Part shown: positions 43,333 to 53,181 of the stretch, one piece after another
How positions within the stretch are numbered: position 1 is the stretch's first letter
How the letters are laid out: each line of letters opens with the position of its first letter
Source of the DNA: Aquabacterium sp. NJ1
GTDB lineage: Bacteria; Pseudomonadota; Gammaproteobacteria; Burkholderiales; Burkholderiaceae_C
Length of the DNA stretch: 64,000 bases
Reading direction: 5' to 3'
NCBI RefSeq assembly: GCF_000768065.1
Contig: NZ_JRKM01000002.1
Span: 17,638 to 81,637 of the forward strand
Notes under the pieces: generated by a model
Database searches by the model: none
What the model saw: the letters and a program-made list of their open reading frames with translations, nothing else
What the model was told of the DNA's origin: nothing
Program-made: the position numbers and the translations under genes

Positions 43333-43877
43333 GAACGTCCCCGTTCCTTTTGCTTGTCCTGGGTGCTTTTTTCAGTCGCTTCGACCATTTGCATCTTCTT
43401 GAATACTCGCCACACGTATGTCTGCCTTGCTTTTGCACACGCGGCTCCCTTCAGTTGGGTGCATGCTGCGTTGTAGGCTCCAACGGCCTCCCACGTGTTT
43501 CCATACTTCTTGAACTCATGCGCCAGGATCCAAGCACCGACATCGATGCTCATACACGCATCGTTCAGCTTGTCTGACTTGATCCCGTATTCCTTCTCAA
43601 GCAAGGGGAACCAGCTGCTGTTGATCTGCATGAGCCCAGCATCGACGGTCTTTGTCCGCTTGATGTGCGTCAGGTTTTTTGCTGTCTGGACCCCTGACGA
43701 CTCGGCCAAGGCGATACCCTTCAGCAATAGCGGGCTCAGCTGGTATTTGTGCCCTGCGGCGACAAAGCAGGAGTGGTACGCGGGCATCACCAACTCAGCA
43801 CGCGCTGGCGAGCACATCACCACCATCAGCATGGTGATCAGTGCAATGCAGCCGTGAATCTGAGTCCGCTTTTCCAC
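43329..43877 (-). CDS. lytic transglycosylase (VirB1/TrbN-like)
   Basis: 182 aa from a GTG at 43877 with AAGGGCG upstream; chosen because it opens a signal peptide (ending SPARAE). SLT-type domain: ALAESSG with the catalytic Glu, GLMQINSSWF, and AVGAYNAAC. Opens the peptidoglycan for pilus assembly. First gene of the long transfer operon. Confidence 0.87.
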   Translation of the reverse strand: MEKRTQIHGCIALITMLMVVMCSPARAELVMPAYHSCFVAAGHKYQLSPLLLKGIALAESSGVQTAKNLTHIKRTKTVDAGLMQINSSWFPLLEKEYGIKSDKLNDACMSIDVGAWILAHEFKKYGNTWEAVGAYNAACTQLKGAACAKARQTYVWRVFKKMQMVEATEKSTQDKQKERGRS

Positions 43878-43978
43878 GTTCTTACGCCCTTGGTTCTTTG
43901 TGCTGAGAAAGGCCAGGGGATCTCTCCCCTGGCTAAACAGCAAGTCGTGACTCTTGGGGAAGCCACGGAGCTAGTGTG

Positions 43979-44007
43979 TAAAAACAACCCTTTTCTCTCA
44001 ACGTCAA
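43979..44007 (-). promoter_or_regulatory. candidate promoter of the transfer operon
   Basis: On the minus strand TTGACG (44002-44007) is followed after 17 bp by TTTTTA (43979-43984), about 100 bp before the first transfer gene. The -10 is poor, so this is only the best visible candidate. Confidence 0.35.
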
Positions 44008-44091
44008 AAGTCGATTTTTGATAGGCGGGTGGTTGAGACTTTTTGCACACTCCATCAGGTAGGCCCAATAGGCACCGTGCTTGCGCTCAGT

Positions 44092-44283
44092 AATGGGGTA
44101 ACGGACTGACTGAAAGGGCCGGCCAGACCGCTGCGCTTTAGACCGCTTGCGGTCTGGCCAAAAGGCCTCAATGGGTAACGGACATGAATACACTAAGGGG
44201 GCAACCCCTCAGCTAAGGGGTAAAGGGGTGGCGAAGATGGCCACCCGTCCCATGCGTTAGGACTGTTGCAGCGGAAAGCTGCA
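44092..44283. other. candidate origin of transfer (oriT) region
   Basis: A gene-free interval between the divergent pilus operon and the relaxase operon. It holds an 11-bp perfect inverted repeat GGCCAGACCGC/GCGGTCTGGCC (44121-44131, 44149-44159), flanked by direct repeats GGGTAACGGAC (44096-44106, 44173-44183), then hairpins AGGGG/CCCCT (44196-44209), GGGTGGC/GCCACCC (44226-44246) and TGCAGC/GCTGCA (44267-44283). Direct plus inverted repeats beside a relaxase gene are what oriT usually looks like; no nick site can be named. The rest of 43878-44396 shows no gene. Confidence 0.5.
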
Positions 44284-44396
44284 GCAAAGAAAAAGGCTTT
44301 CCGGGTCGTGAATTTGGCGTCGTAACGCTACGCTTGACTTGGAGCCGTCAATACGCCCACCGGCGCACCGTCAACCTTAAATACGAGAGTCATTGC

Positions 44397-44885
44397 ATGG
44401 ACAGCTCTACAAATACAAAAGAAGAATCGACCCTGGCCCAGCTGTTGACCACTATTGGACTGCCTCAATGGCATGACCTTATTCTTGACTGGACCGGCAG
44501 ATTTGATGGCTGGCGCGCTTGCTATGAAGCTTCGCCCACGATGCAACCCGATTTCACCCCCTTGTCCATGGCGATTGCGGCTTTGTTGGAAATGGCCGGG
44601 GCCACTTACACCTCTGACGTTGCCCTGGCAGAAGTCCTGGCGAACCTCGACTTCACTTACTGGCGTGCCTGCAGGGCAGACAACCCCCGCGAGATCTGGT
44701 ATCCCCTGCAAGAGACTTTCCGTGAATTCGCTACCAGGGGCCCAGTCAGCGTTTGGGCCGACACCGAGACAGCGATCCCTCCTGGGGTGATTAAGTACTG
44801 GCTCCTGGGTCGCCAAGCCTTCAAAGACTGGCGCAGCGAAGGCACACCTCAGCCTGCAACAGGCTCCCCCCCCACCATTCAGTGA
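44397..44885 (+). CDS. 162-aa hypothetical protein upstream of traI
   Basis: ATG at 44397 with GAGAG. Tryptophan-rich, with FDGWRACYE, LDFTYWRACRAD and LLGRQAFKDWR; no signal peptide. It starts the relaxase operon and ends 6 bp before traI, so a DNA-processing accessory role is plausible. Not recognised. Confidence 0.6.
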   Translation: MDSSTNTKEESTLAQLLTTIGLPQWHDLILDWTGRFDGWRACYEASPTMQPDFTPLSMAIAALLEMAGATYTSDVALAEVLANLDFTYWRACRADNPREIWYPLQETFREFATRGPVSVWADTETAIPPGVIKYWLLGRQAFKDWRSEGTPQPATGSPPTIQ

Positions 44886-44891
44886 ACCACT

Positions 44892-47231
44892 ATGTCCGGC
44901 ACTGTCCTACTGGTACTCAAGGCCCTCGCGGGCCTTTCCGCTTTTGGCCTCGGTGCTTTTGGAGTTCATAAGCTCCAAACCAAGAGCAGCTTCGGCTCTT
45001 CAGTCCAAAGCAGAGCGGCATCACGCGAAGTCATTGTCAAGGATCGACCGCGCTCTCAACTTCCCATACGGAAATACCGGCAAATTGTTGAGGACACCGA
45101 CACACAGGTGCTCATAGATTCAATTGAACGGCGAGCTGCACTATCGAAAGACGTATTTGATACTGACTGCAAACCAGTATTAAAAGCATTTGCAGAATAT
45201 GTCCAGTTTCTGCCCGCGTCGGAAGCCCACCACCATTCACAACCAGGTGGCTTGTGGATCCATGCCCTAGAAGTGGTTGATGCCGCTTTGGCATTCCGGG
45301 CGGGCATGGAGCTGCCCCGAGGTAGGGGTACCGAGGACAGAAAGCGGCTGGCTCACCGCTGGACCGTTGGCGTCTTCCTGGCAGCGCTGCTCCACGACTT
45401 GGGCAAGCCGATGGCGGATATGCGCGTGAGCCTCTTTGGCGACCTGGTCCACGACGCTCACCGCTGGGCCGCTCTCGCTGGGCCAATGACGTCTGCAGGG
45501 GCCTTCACCCACTACAGCGTCGACTTTGTTGACGGGTCTGAGAAGGACTATCAGCTGCACCAGAAGCTCCCGGCAATCCTCATGCAGCGATTCGTTCCCG
45601 AAACGGTGCTGCGCTGGCTTGCGGACGACGCAGAGCTGCTCAATGAGCTGCTGCAGTACCTGTCAGGGGATAACAAGGAAGGCATCCTTGCAGAGATCGT
45701 CAAGCGAGCTGATAGCGAGTCAGTGCGCCGCAACCTTCTTTCCGGCCCGCGCACCAGATTTGCGTCGGCCAGGGCCCGACCACTCATCGAGCGATTGATG
45801 GAAGCTCTACGCCGCATACTCGAAGAAGGCAGTGCACTGCCCCTGAATCGGGCTGGTGCGGCGGGCTGGGTATGTGACGATGCCCTGTGGATCGTCTGCG
45901 GTCGGCTTGCCGATGAGCTACGCACATACCTTGCCGCGAATGAGAGCCTCAACGGCATTCCCGGAAAAGACAAGAACGACAGAATTTTCGACTGCTTCCA
46001 GGAGTACGGAGGAGCTGAGACAAACCCCAGCACACAGGGGGCTGTGTGGAGGGTGCTTGTGGAATGTGAGGACTGGAAGTCGCCAGGCGTGCTCACTGTG
46101 CTCAAGTTCCCCCTGGGGCTGCTATTCGCTGATCATGCCAAGCCACGTCCCATGAACGGCAAGATCACAGTTGTCGCGCAGAAGGATAAAGCTGAGGCGG
46201 CAAAGCCCGCAGCAAGTCCACCTGCAGCTCCACCAGCTGCGGCTCAAACCATCACCAAATCGGATGCCCGCAAGGAACCTGTCCTAGCCCCTGAACCTGC
46301 TGCACGTACTGTTCCAGCGGCCACAGGCAAGGCAGTCATAGCGCCTGTTTCAGCCGACACAGCCTCACCACCTACGCCACCCGCGAAGGCATCGAACACT
46401 GGTCCAGCATCATCCCCTCCCCCCCTTCAGGATGCGCCGCCCCCTTGGATTGGCGAGACCTTAGATGCCGTTCCACCCCTTGGTGACCACCATCTCAGCG
46501 CACCTGAGGTTGCATCCCGCTCAGTTCCCGTGACGGCACCTGCAGCAGCAATCCAGCTGCCAGCAGAGCCTGTGACAGCAGATGATTCGACAACTGCTAC
46601 GGCCAGTGATGACAGCGCTGAACCAGAGGACTCACTTGATGTGGCGGAAGCCGCTCCAGCCAGTCTCACTGCCTTGCTGGCAGAGAGTGAACCGAAGCGA
46701 TCAGAAGCGTCCACAGACCTGATAGCCCCCGTCAAGCCGATGGATCAACCTCGCACAGAGGCAAAGCCCCGCAAGGACGGCACACCTGCAGCGAAGGCCT
46801 TTATGCGATGGGTTCAGCTGGGCGTGAACTCCGGGGAGCTGAAGTACAACGAAACGCAGGCGCTTGTCCACTTTGTGCCTGAGGGGTGCTTGCTGCTCTC
46901 CCCTGAGATATTCAAGCGCTTCGTTCGAGAGCACCAAGAGGTTGACGAGGGTGACGTTGCGGCCCTCATCAAGCAGTACGGTGATCGAGCCTATACCCGA
47001 CTGCAAAACGAGTTCGCCAAGTCACCATGGACTGTGCGCAACGGTGATGAGAACCTGCATTACTACGCGTTCACCAAGCATGCTGGCGGCATCTCGCCCA
47101 CGTCAAGCTTCTACCTGCTTGGCAAGCCTGATCTCTTCTGGCGCCCTGTACCAGAACCAAATCATCGAATCGTGAAGACAGAGCGTCCTCCACGGAAGCT
47201 CAAGCCCAAAGAGCACATCCAAACACAGTGA
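44892..47231 (+). CDS. traI: MobH-family relaxase TraI
   Basis: 779 aa. An N-terminal hydrophobic helix (about 5-22) is followed by the TraI_2 relaxase domain with HD-hydrolase-like metal ligands: HHHSQPGGLW (His113-115, His about 124) and LLHDLGKP (about 166). Residues about 430-600 are a Pro/Ala-rich linker, and the C-terminal domain (AFMRWVQLGVNSGELKYNE, then LLLSPEIFKRF) is TraI_2_C. MobH relaxases nick oriT in SXT, R391 and related ICEs. Precedes traD by 8 bp. Confidence 0.92.
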   Translation: MSGTVLLVLKALAGLSAFGLGAFGVHKLQTKSSFGSSVQSRAASREVIVKDRPRSQLPIRKYRQIVEDTDTQVLIDSIERRAALSKDVFDTDCKPVLKAFAEYVQFLPASEAHHHSQPGGLWIHALEVVDAALAFRAGMELPRGRGTEDRKRLAHRWTVGVFLAALLHDLGKPMADMRVSLFGDLVHDAHRWAALAGPMTSAGAFTHYSVDFVDGSEKDYQLHQKLPAILMQRFVPETVLRWLADDAELLNELLQYLSGDNKEGILAEIVKRADSESVRRNLLSGPRTRFASARARPLIERLMEALRRILEEGSALPLNRAGAAGWVCDDALWIVCGRLADELRTYLAANESLNGIPGKDKNDRIFDCFQEYGGAETNPSTQGAVWRVLVECEDWKSPGVLTVLKFPLGLLFADHAKPRPMNGKITVVAQKDKAEAAKPAASPPAAPPAAAQTITKSDARKEPVLAPEPAARTVPAATGKAVIAPVSADTASPPTPPAKASNTGPASSPPPLQDAPPPWIGETLDAVPPLGDHHLSAPEVASRSVPVTAPAAAIQLPAEPVTADDSTTATASDDSAEPEDSLDVAEAAPASLTALLAESEPKRSEASTDLIAPVKPMDQPRTEAKPRKDGTPAAKAFMRWVQLGVNSGELKYNETQALVHFVPEGCLLLSPEIFKRFVREHQEVDEGDVAALIKQYGDRAYTRLQNEFAKSPWTVRNGDENLHYYAFTKHAGGISPTSSFYLLGKPDLFWRPVPEPNHRIVKTERPPRKLKPKEHIQTQ

Positions 47232-47239
47232 GGTTGATC

Positions 47240-49318
47240 ATGGCTTCGCCAATCATCGACAACGTCTATCGCCCGCCTTATGAGTACCTCCCAGCAGTCG
47301 CAGCATTTGCGGCTGCAGGGGCGATCACAATCGCACCGCATATCTTTCTGCTGACGCCGAAATGGGCTTTGCTCGGTACGGCAACATTGGGTTGCCTGGG
47401 TGCGATACGACTCAAGCAAGCCCGTCGCATCTCCCTCTTTAGGCGAAACGTCAAGCGGTTGCCATCGCTGGCCATGACGCCTGAGCAGATCCCGGTTTCA
47501 GATCATGCGGTCTACCTCGGGAAGGGCTTCAATTGGTCCACGAAGCATGCTCAGCGCTTGTACCTTGCATCTCTTCCAGAGAACGAGCATCTGCACGACT
47601 CATCATGGCTTTACAAGAAGGCACGAGCCATCGAGCGTGGCACACCTGCAGGTCAAGATACGTGGCTCACGAAGCTCACAAAGACCGATGCCTGGTGGAA
47701 CCCTGTCGCGCCTCTTCCTCCGGTTGGTGGCGCTCCGATATTGCATGGGGTCGAGGTCGAAGAAGAGGATGTCTTCACTGCCCTTGCTGAGCTGAACAAC
47801 CATACGATTGTTTATGGGACCACCCGCGTGGGCAAGACGCGCTTGGCGCAGATCTTGATCACACAAGACATTCGACGTGGCGATGTGGTGATCGTCATGG
47901 ACCCGAAAGGCGATGTTGACTTGCTGTTGGGCATGTACGCGGACGCCGTTGCAGCGGGAAGAGAAAAAGACTTCTTTGTGTTCCATCTGGGCTTCCCAGA
48001 GATCTCTGCTCGATACAACCCCATCGGTGCATTCGAGCAAATAACTGAAGTTGCCAGCCGCACAACGAACCCACTTCCTGACGAGGGCCAATCCTCGGCC
48101 TTCAAGGCGTTCGCTTGGCGCTACGTGAACGTGATTGCACGGGCCATGGCCGCTATTGGTGAGAAGCCCGACTTTGCAAAGATCTACCGCTATGGCGTGA
48201 ACATTGACGACCTGGCCAGGAATTACCTTGAGCAGTATCTGGACAGTAAGGAGCCAGGGTGGCGCGATCGCTTTGATCCGACGCCCACCAAGGACATGAA
48301 GGATCTCTTGGCCAAGGCTGCAAAGAATGGCCGCGACACCCAGGTTGTGATGCTGACGCAGTACTTCCGGGAGAAGGGGCACACAGACCAGGTAGCCGAC
48401 GCCTTGATCAGTGTGTTGTCCAATGACCGAACGTACTTCGAAAAGCTGGTCAGCTCTCTGTATCCACTCATGGAGAAGCTCACCAGCGGCAAGCTTGCTG
48501 AGCTGATCTCTCCCAACTACTTCGATACCTCTGACCCCCGCCCCATCATCGACTGGATGTCGATCATCAACAGAGGCGGCATCGTGTACATGGGACTGGA
48601 TGCGCTCAGCATCCCCGATGTGGCACAGACAGTAGCTGCCGCAGGCCTGGCGGATTTGACCAGCGTTGCAGGCAGCATCTACAAGCACACCTCCTCTTAT
48701 GGCATGTCTCGCGGAGGTCGGCGTAGACGCATTCGACTGCACGCAGACGAACTCAATGAACTGATTGGCCCCGAGTTCGTCCAGCTCGCCAACAAGGCCG
48801 GTGGCGCTGATGTCAACATCACTGGCTACACACAAACTGGCCAGGACATCGAGGCCAAAGTCGGCAATGCAGCAAAAGCCGGTCAGATCGGCGGCAACCT
48901 CAACACCCTCATCATGCTTCGGGTGAAGAACAAGGAGACCGCAGAGATTCTGACCAACCAGCTACCTGAGGTAGATGTGTTGTCAGTCACACCCGGTAGC
49001 CGCGTATCAGACACGAACGACCCCACGGAGTTCGCTGACTTCGCATCGGCTTCTGAGGACAGGATCTCCCGTGAGAAGGTTCCCCTTGTGGATCCAGCAA
49101 TGCTGACCAAGCTACCCAAAGGACAAGCGTTTGCGCTGATTGAAGGTGGCCAACTCAAGAAGATTCGCATCCCGTTGCCTTTGCCTACTGAGAGCAAGTC
49201 AGCTCCATCGAATTGGAACCAAATGCTGTCTTACATGCGGGCAAATTATTCCAAGTACTTGGAGTCGCTTGGGGAGGCAGCGGAGCTGACCGTGGAGGGC
49301 AAGGGAATTGGCTACTAA
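47240..49318 (+). CDS. traD: TraD coupling protein
   Basis: 692 aa from ATG 47240; a GTG four codons upstream is less likely. Two N-terminal membrane helices, Walker A GTTRVGKT (about 192-199), Walker B VVIVMDPKGD, and late NITGYTQTGQD. Hexameric ATPase that delivers the relaxosome to the channel. Matches the TraD type that accompanies MobH relaxases. Confidence 0.94.
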   Translation: MASPIIDNVYRPPYEYLPAVAAFAAAGAITIAPHIFLLTPKWALLGTATLGCLGAIRLKQARRISLFRRNVKRLPSLAMTPEQIPVSDHAVYLGKGFNWSTKHAQRLYLASLPENEHLHDSSWLYKKARAIERGTPAGQDTWLTKLTKTDAWWNPVAPLPPVGGAPILHGVEVEEEDVFTALAELNNHTIVYGTTRVGKTRLAQILITQDIRRGDVVIVMDPKGDVDLLLGMYADAVAAGREKDFFVFHLGFPEISARYNPIGAFEQITEVASRTTNPLPDEGQSSAFKAFAWRYVNVIARAMAAIGEKPDFAKIYRYGVNIDDLARNYLEQYLDSKEPGWRDRFDPTPTKDMKDLLAKAAKNGRDTQVVMLTQYFREKGHTDQVADALISVLSNDRTYFEKLVSSLYPLMEKLTSGKLAELISPNYFDTSDPRPIIDWMSIINRGGIVYMGLDALSIPDVAQTVAAAGLADLTSVAGSIYKHTSSYGMSRGGRRRRIRLHADELNELIGPEFVQLANKAGGADVNITGYTQTGQDIEAKVGNAAKAGQIGGNLNTLIMLRVKNKETAEILTNQLPEVDVLSVTPGSRVSDTNDPTEFADFASASEDRISREKVPLVDPAMLTKLPKGQAFALIEGGQLKKIRIPLPLPTESKSAPSNWNQMLSYMRANYSKYLESLGEAAELTVEGKGIGY

Positions 49319-50048
49319 AGCTCAAGGTGTCTTTGACGGCACCATCATTCAGGCGTTCTTGTGGCCATTCCGAACACTGCTGCGGACGACGATCATCGTC
49401 ACGGTACTGCTCCTGTGGACCATCGTCACACAGTGTTGGTTTGCTTACCGCCACAGCTCGCATGATCCGGTCTCACACCTCAAGGCGGTCATGGGCAGTG
49501 ACCTCGACTACGCAGCTGATCTGACACCCATCGCCTTTTCACCAGTTAACCTGGCTTCGGGCATCGGAGGGGTCATCCAAGAGTACGGCGTAGACACCAT
49601 CGTGGCCAGCGCACGTGCACTGATGAACACACCAACGATCCTGGGTCATAAAGGTGGCGCAGATCGCGACTTGGGTAAGCAGTACGTCGACAAGAGACTG
49701 ATGCCTGAGCACGGTGACAAGTTCAAGCAATGGATACTGGCTTCCTACATCTTCGGCGCGAGGATCGCGATCTTTCTGTCGATGTTTCCTTTGCTGGCCC
49801 TGCTGTACGTGGTGAGTGTTGTTGACGGCCTGAGTAGGCGCGCTATCAGACGCGCCAATGCTGAGCGCGAGTCAGCAAGCATTTACCACCGAGCCAAGAT
49901 GTCCCAAGTGTGGCTACTTGCCGTAGGCCTTACTGCTTATCTCGCAATACCCTATTCTTTGAGCCCTGCATTCGTATTAGCTCCACTTGCTGTAATACTT
50001 GCGTATCTAGCAAGGATGCAAATTGCATCATATAAAAAATATTTGTGA
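49308..50048 (+). CDS. DUF4400-type membrane protein
   Basis: 246 aa with a TTG start inside the end of traD (GAGGGCAAGGGAA upstream). Three to four membrane segments (about 25-45, 145-175, 205-240) and a periplasmic middle. This is the ICE/IncP-like membrane protein usually found directly after traD (DUF4400 or TIGR03747, from memory). Probable transfer accessory. Confidence 0.75.
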   Translation: MATKAQGVFDGTIIQAFLWPFRTLLRTTIIVTVLLLWTIVTQCWFAYRHSSHDPVSHLKAVMGSDLDYAADLTPIAFSPVNLASGIGGVIQEYGVDTIVASARALMNTPTILGHKGGADRDLGKQYVDKRLMPEHGDKFKQWILASYIFGARIAIFLSMFPLLALLYVVSVVDGLSRRAIRRANAERESASIYHRAKMSQVWLLAVGLTAYLAIPYSLSPAFVLAPLAVILAYLARMQIASYKKYL

Positions 50049-50346
50049 TTCAGGGGGATTTCTTATTACTGCACCAGCGCTTGCCGTTTTGGCATGAATG
50101 CACCAGAGCTTCGCAACCATTGACTGCCCCAGCCATCGCAGCGCAACAGAGCGCGGCATCGGTGGCCTGACGCGGTGGGAGCGACGGCGCAAGGCTTGCA
50201 CCGCAAGCCTTGTGACGGAGCGGGTTGAATGCTCGATAGCGTCTTACACGCTTTCAGGGTGGCTCAGCAGCGTGTTGCCAACTTTCATCACAGCATCCCC
50301 CTAGAGGGCGGACTGTGTGTGATTTTGCAACTCTCGGCGCGAATGT
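50049..50346. other. intergenic region upstream of parA
   Basis: No gene is supported. It holds a 9-bp perfect hairpin AAGGCTTGC/GCAAGCCTT (50191-50211) without a following U-run, and is otherwise unremarkable. Confidence 0.5.
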
Positions 50347-50376
50347 TTGACAAGTGCGAAATTTTCACAGTACATT
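50347..50376 (+). promoter_or_regulatory. sigma70-like promoter of the parAB operon
   Basis: TTGACA (50347-50352), 18-bp spacer, TACATT (50371-50376). The spacer contains GTGCGAAATTTTCAC, an imperfect inverted repeat that could bind a repressor. A 180-nt leader follows before the parA ATG. Confidence 0.6.
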
Positions 50377-50558
50377 AGAACCGTGAGCTTCGGTAGTGAG
50401 TGATGCATTACCGTTTATCGGCGTGATTGCTGATGGTCGTCTGTAACCTGACGAGCCATTTTCGTACGCTGATAAATCTAGAGGTGCGCCTATTCGGCCC
50501 CCTTTAGTCCCTGCCCTAGCTCCGTCCAGAAACGTTTTGAGCTTTGGAGGCGGGAGCG

Positions 50559-51452
50559 ATGACACACAAGATTGCGGCCATTTCGACTAAAGGCGGCGTC
50601 GGAAAAACCACTACTTTGGCCAACCTCGGCGGCGTGTTTGCCGACATGGGTGCCCGCGTATTGTTGGTGGACGCTGACCCTCAGCCCTCTCTGTCCAAGT
50701 ACTACGAGTTGGAGTACGAGGCCCCCGAAGGCCTGACCGAGGTCATCACCAGCGGATCGGTTGGTCCGACAGCGATTTCAAAGACCAAGTTCAGCAATCT
50801 GGACCTGATCAAGTCCAACGATGGTGAAGCTGAGTTGCAGCATTGGCTCCACAAACAGCCTGATCGCCGCTCACGCCTGGCTCTTGCACTGTCTTCGCCG
50901 GTTGTGACCAACAACTACGACATCGTGCTGATCGACACGCAGGGCGCAATCGGTCCATTGCAAACATGTGCTGCCTTCGCAGCCGACACCCTGGTCTCTC
51001 CACTGCCGCCCGACACGGCCAGCATCCGTGAATTCCGCACCGGAATGCTCCAGGTGCTGCACAGGCTGGAGAAGTCGGAAACTGAGCCCACTACTGCGCT
51101 GGCACCTATCCGAGCGCTGATCTGCAAGTTTGACTATTCGCGTGATGCCAAGGCCATCCTGCAGGAGCTGCAGGGTGAGTTCACGATCAACGACAAGGTC
51201 ACCTTTGTCCAGACCTTGATCCCTGATGCGGTCGCCTACAAGGAAGCGTTCTCTTTGCGCGTTCCTGCCCACAAGCACAACACGACTGGCGGGAAGCGGA
51301 TGCCATCTGCCTATGAAGTGATGCACCGCGTGGCTTGGGATCTGATTCCGGCTCTCTATGGCGTCTTCGCTGGTGGCCTGAGCGGTAATCCAGACGATGT
51401 TTTCGGTGGTGCCCCCACTGAAACGATGTTTGCTGCTGGAGTACGCGCATGA
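50559..51452 (+). CDS. parA: ParA-like partition ATPase
   Basis: 297 aa; ATG at 50559 behind GGAGGCGGGAG. Deviant Walker A KGGVGKTT near the N-terminus, then VLLVDADPQPS and VLIDTQGAIG. No N-terminal helix-turn-helix, so type Ib-like or ICE-type. Four-base overlap (ATGA) with parB indicates coupling. Segregates or stabilises the element after excision. Confidence 0.92.
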   Translation: MTHKIAAISTKGGVGKTTTLANLGGVFADMGARVLLVDADPQPSLSKYYELEYEAPEGLTEVITSGSVGPTAISKTKFSNLDLIKSNDGEAELQHWLHKQPDRRSRLALALSSPVVTNNYDIVLIDTQGAIGPLQTCAAFAADTLVSPLPPDTASIREFRTGMLQVLHRLEKSETEPTTALAPIRALICKFDYSRDAKAILQELQGEFTINDKVTFVQTLIPDAVAYKEAFSLRVPAHKHNTTGGKRMPSAYEVMHRVAWDLIPALYGVFAGGLSGNPDDVFGGAPTETMFAAGVRA

Positions 51453-53140
51453 ATGCCCCCGCCAACACGAGCGGACGCCGGACGGTCAACCTGACCGCTC
51501 TGGGTGAAGGTGGCTCCCCTGTGAGCCTTTCTGATCGTTTGGCGCGAGCGCGCCACGACAGCTACACGGCTGAAAATCCAGCCCCTTCAGCCCTGAATCT
51601 GAAGGGAGCAGGCTCGGTAAGTGCGGCCATCCTAAAGCTGGATGTGACGCAGGTTCAATTGTTCGACAAGAACCCACGTCGCTTTCACAACGAGAACTAC
51701 GAAGACATTGCCGCCTCCATGGAGGCGCAAGGTCAGACGCAGCCCTTGCCAGTGACGCAACGCGAGCCCAACGGGCCGTACATCATTTCTGCGGGTGGTA
51801 ACACCCGCCTGGAATGGATGAAGCGCCGCTTCGAGCAAACGAAGGATCCGGAACACCGCTACGCCTACTTCTACTACACCCCCTACCGGGACGAAGCTCA
51901 GCTGATCGCTCAGCACCTCACTGAGAACCTGTCTCGGGGTGAGATGAAGTTTTGGGAGTGTGCCGTTGGCGTTGTGGACCTGATCAAGCTTCTCAAAGAG
52001 CAAGAAGGCCAGAATCTCACGCTTCGCGACTTGGAAGAGAAGCTCCGTACAAAGGGGCTTCGCCTTGGCCGGACCATGCTCTCCCGCTATACGTTCGCGG
52101 TAGATCGCCTCCACTCTTTGGGTCCAGCACTGGAAGCTCTTACTGGCCTCAGCGTCAGCGAGACCTTCATGCCCAGGCTCAATCTGGCAGCGAAGCTGGC
52201 GTCGAAATTCGGCGTAGATGAAGAGACGAGCTGGGCAACACTCTTTACCCCCGCGCTGGAACGTGCTGGCCAGGCCTACCTCACAGCCTCCGAGAAAGTT
52301 CTCCCCGCGAGCGAAATTTGCGACTCCTGCGAAGTTGCCCTGGCCGACAAGATCGGGCATTCAGTCCACGAAGTTCGGACGATGCTTGGCGTACTTCGCA
52401 AGGGGGATCAAACGCTCCTGGACCTGAAGGCGGCTATTGCCTCAGCCTCACACGGCTCATCCTTCGTACAAGCGGATGGGCGCCAAGAAGACGGCGCTGA
52501 AAGATCAGAAGCCCCTGCGCAGGCAAGCAAACCTCAACGCCCCAGCGAGGTTCAGGCTCATCAACCTGCCCGACCACAGGCGCCAACAACCACGGTCACG
52601 CATTCTGTCCACACTGTGGACAAAACCCCCGGCGCTTTGCCGCATGACGAAATTCAAGCGGTGTCCCAGGCCACGGCATCTACTGCCGCCAACCTTCAGG
52701 AGCGGTTTAAGCAGGAGCTTACCGTACTTTGTGACCTGGCTGGTATCGCCGACCTTCTTGTCTGGCGCGATCAGTTGCCACTTGGTTTTTTCATCGACTA
52801 CCCAACGCCGGGAGACTCGCGCCACGCGATCTCGACGGTTTCATCAAACGACCAGGTAGGGCTGATCGCCCGAACGAGCAAATCAGTGGTCTTCTGGTCG
52901 CTCATGCGCCTTAGTGGCCAGAGCGATCCAGAAAACGCTGGCGCCCTGGATCCAACCTCGAACTTCTATCGCGCCATGGCCGATGAGAACTTCGACAACC
53001 AGTGGATGGAAGGCCTCGATATGGGGACCACCCTCCGTGATGACGATGTGCTTGTGTTGGCCACCAAACCGGAGTACCCGGCGATTGGCTGGCTGATGAA
53101 AGTGATCTACACCATCCGTGAACTCAATACCAAGAATTGA
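51449..53140 (+). CDS. parB: ParB-like DNA-binding protein (ICE type)
   Basis: 563 aa. ParB N-terminal domain from about 70: LFDKNPRRFHNENYEDI, then GQTQPLPVTQ and SAGGNTRLEWMK, and a helix-turn-helix region (LTLRDLEEKLRTKG, RTMLSRYTFAVDRL). Residues about 340-400 form a polar linker that contains the DNA palindrome at 52605. The C-terminal ~160 residues are a further domain without recognised motif. It is the best candidate binder for the TTGTCCAC-N3-GTGGACAA sites. Confidence 0.88.
   Translation: MNAPANTSGRRTVNLTALGEGGSPVSLSDRLARARHDSYTAENPAPSALNLKGAGSVSAAILKLDVTQVQLFDKNPRRFHNENYEDIAASMEAQGQTQPLPVTQREPNGPYIISAGGNTRLEWMKRRFEQTKDPEHRYAYFYYTPYRDEAQLIAQHLTENLSRGEMKFWECAVGVVDLIKLLKEQEGQNLTLRDLEEKLRTKGLRLGRTMLSRYTFAVDRLHSLGPALEALTGLSVSETFMPRLNLAAKLASKFGVDEETSWATLFTPALERAGQAYLTASEKVLPASEICDSCEVALADKIGHSVHEVRTMLGVLRKGDQTLLDLKAAIASASHGSSFVQADGRQEDGAERSEAPAQASKPQRPSEVQAHQPARPQAPTTTVTHSVHTVDKTPGALPHDEIQAVSQATASTAANLQERFKQELTVLCDLAGIADLLVWRDQLPLGFFIDYPTPGDSRHAISTVSSNDQVGLIARTSKSVVFWSLMRLSGQSDPENAGALDPTSNFYRAMADENFDNQWMEGLDMGTTLRDDDVLVLATKPEYPAIGWLMKVIYTIRELNTKN
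52605..52623. repeat. palindrome site 2 of 9, inside parB
   Basis: CTGTCCACACTGTGGACAA; only the first base departs from the perfect 19-mer. In frame it encodes Val-His-Thr-Val-Asp-Lys in the low-complexity linker of ParB, where sequence is free to follow the DNA site. Confidence 0.7.
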
Positions 53141-53181
53141 GCACGGAATGATTCGGACCTCAGTAATTTAGGGAGTAAGGA

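Noticed and set aside
46866..46884. TTGTCCACTTTGTGCCT inside traI as a tenth palindrome
   Set aside because: Only the left half matches; the right half lacks GGACAA.
47603..48835. 410-codon minus-strand frame
   Set aside because: It is antisense to traD, which has both Walker motifs. No independent domain is visible.
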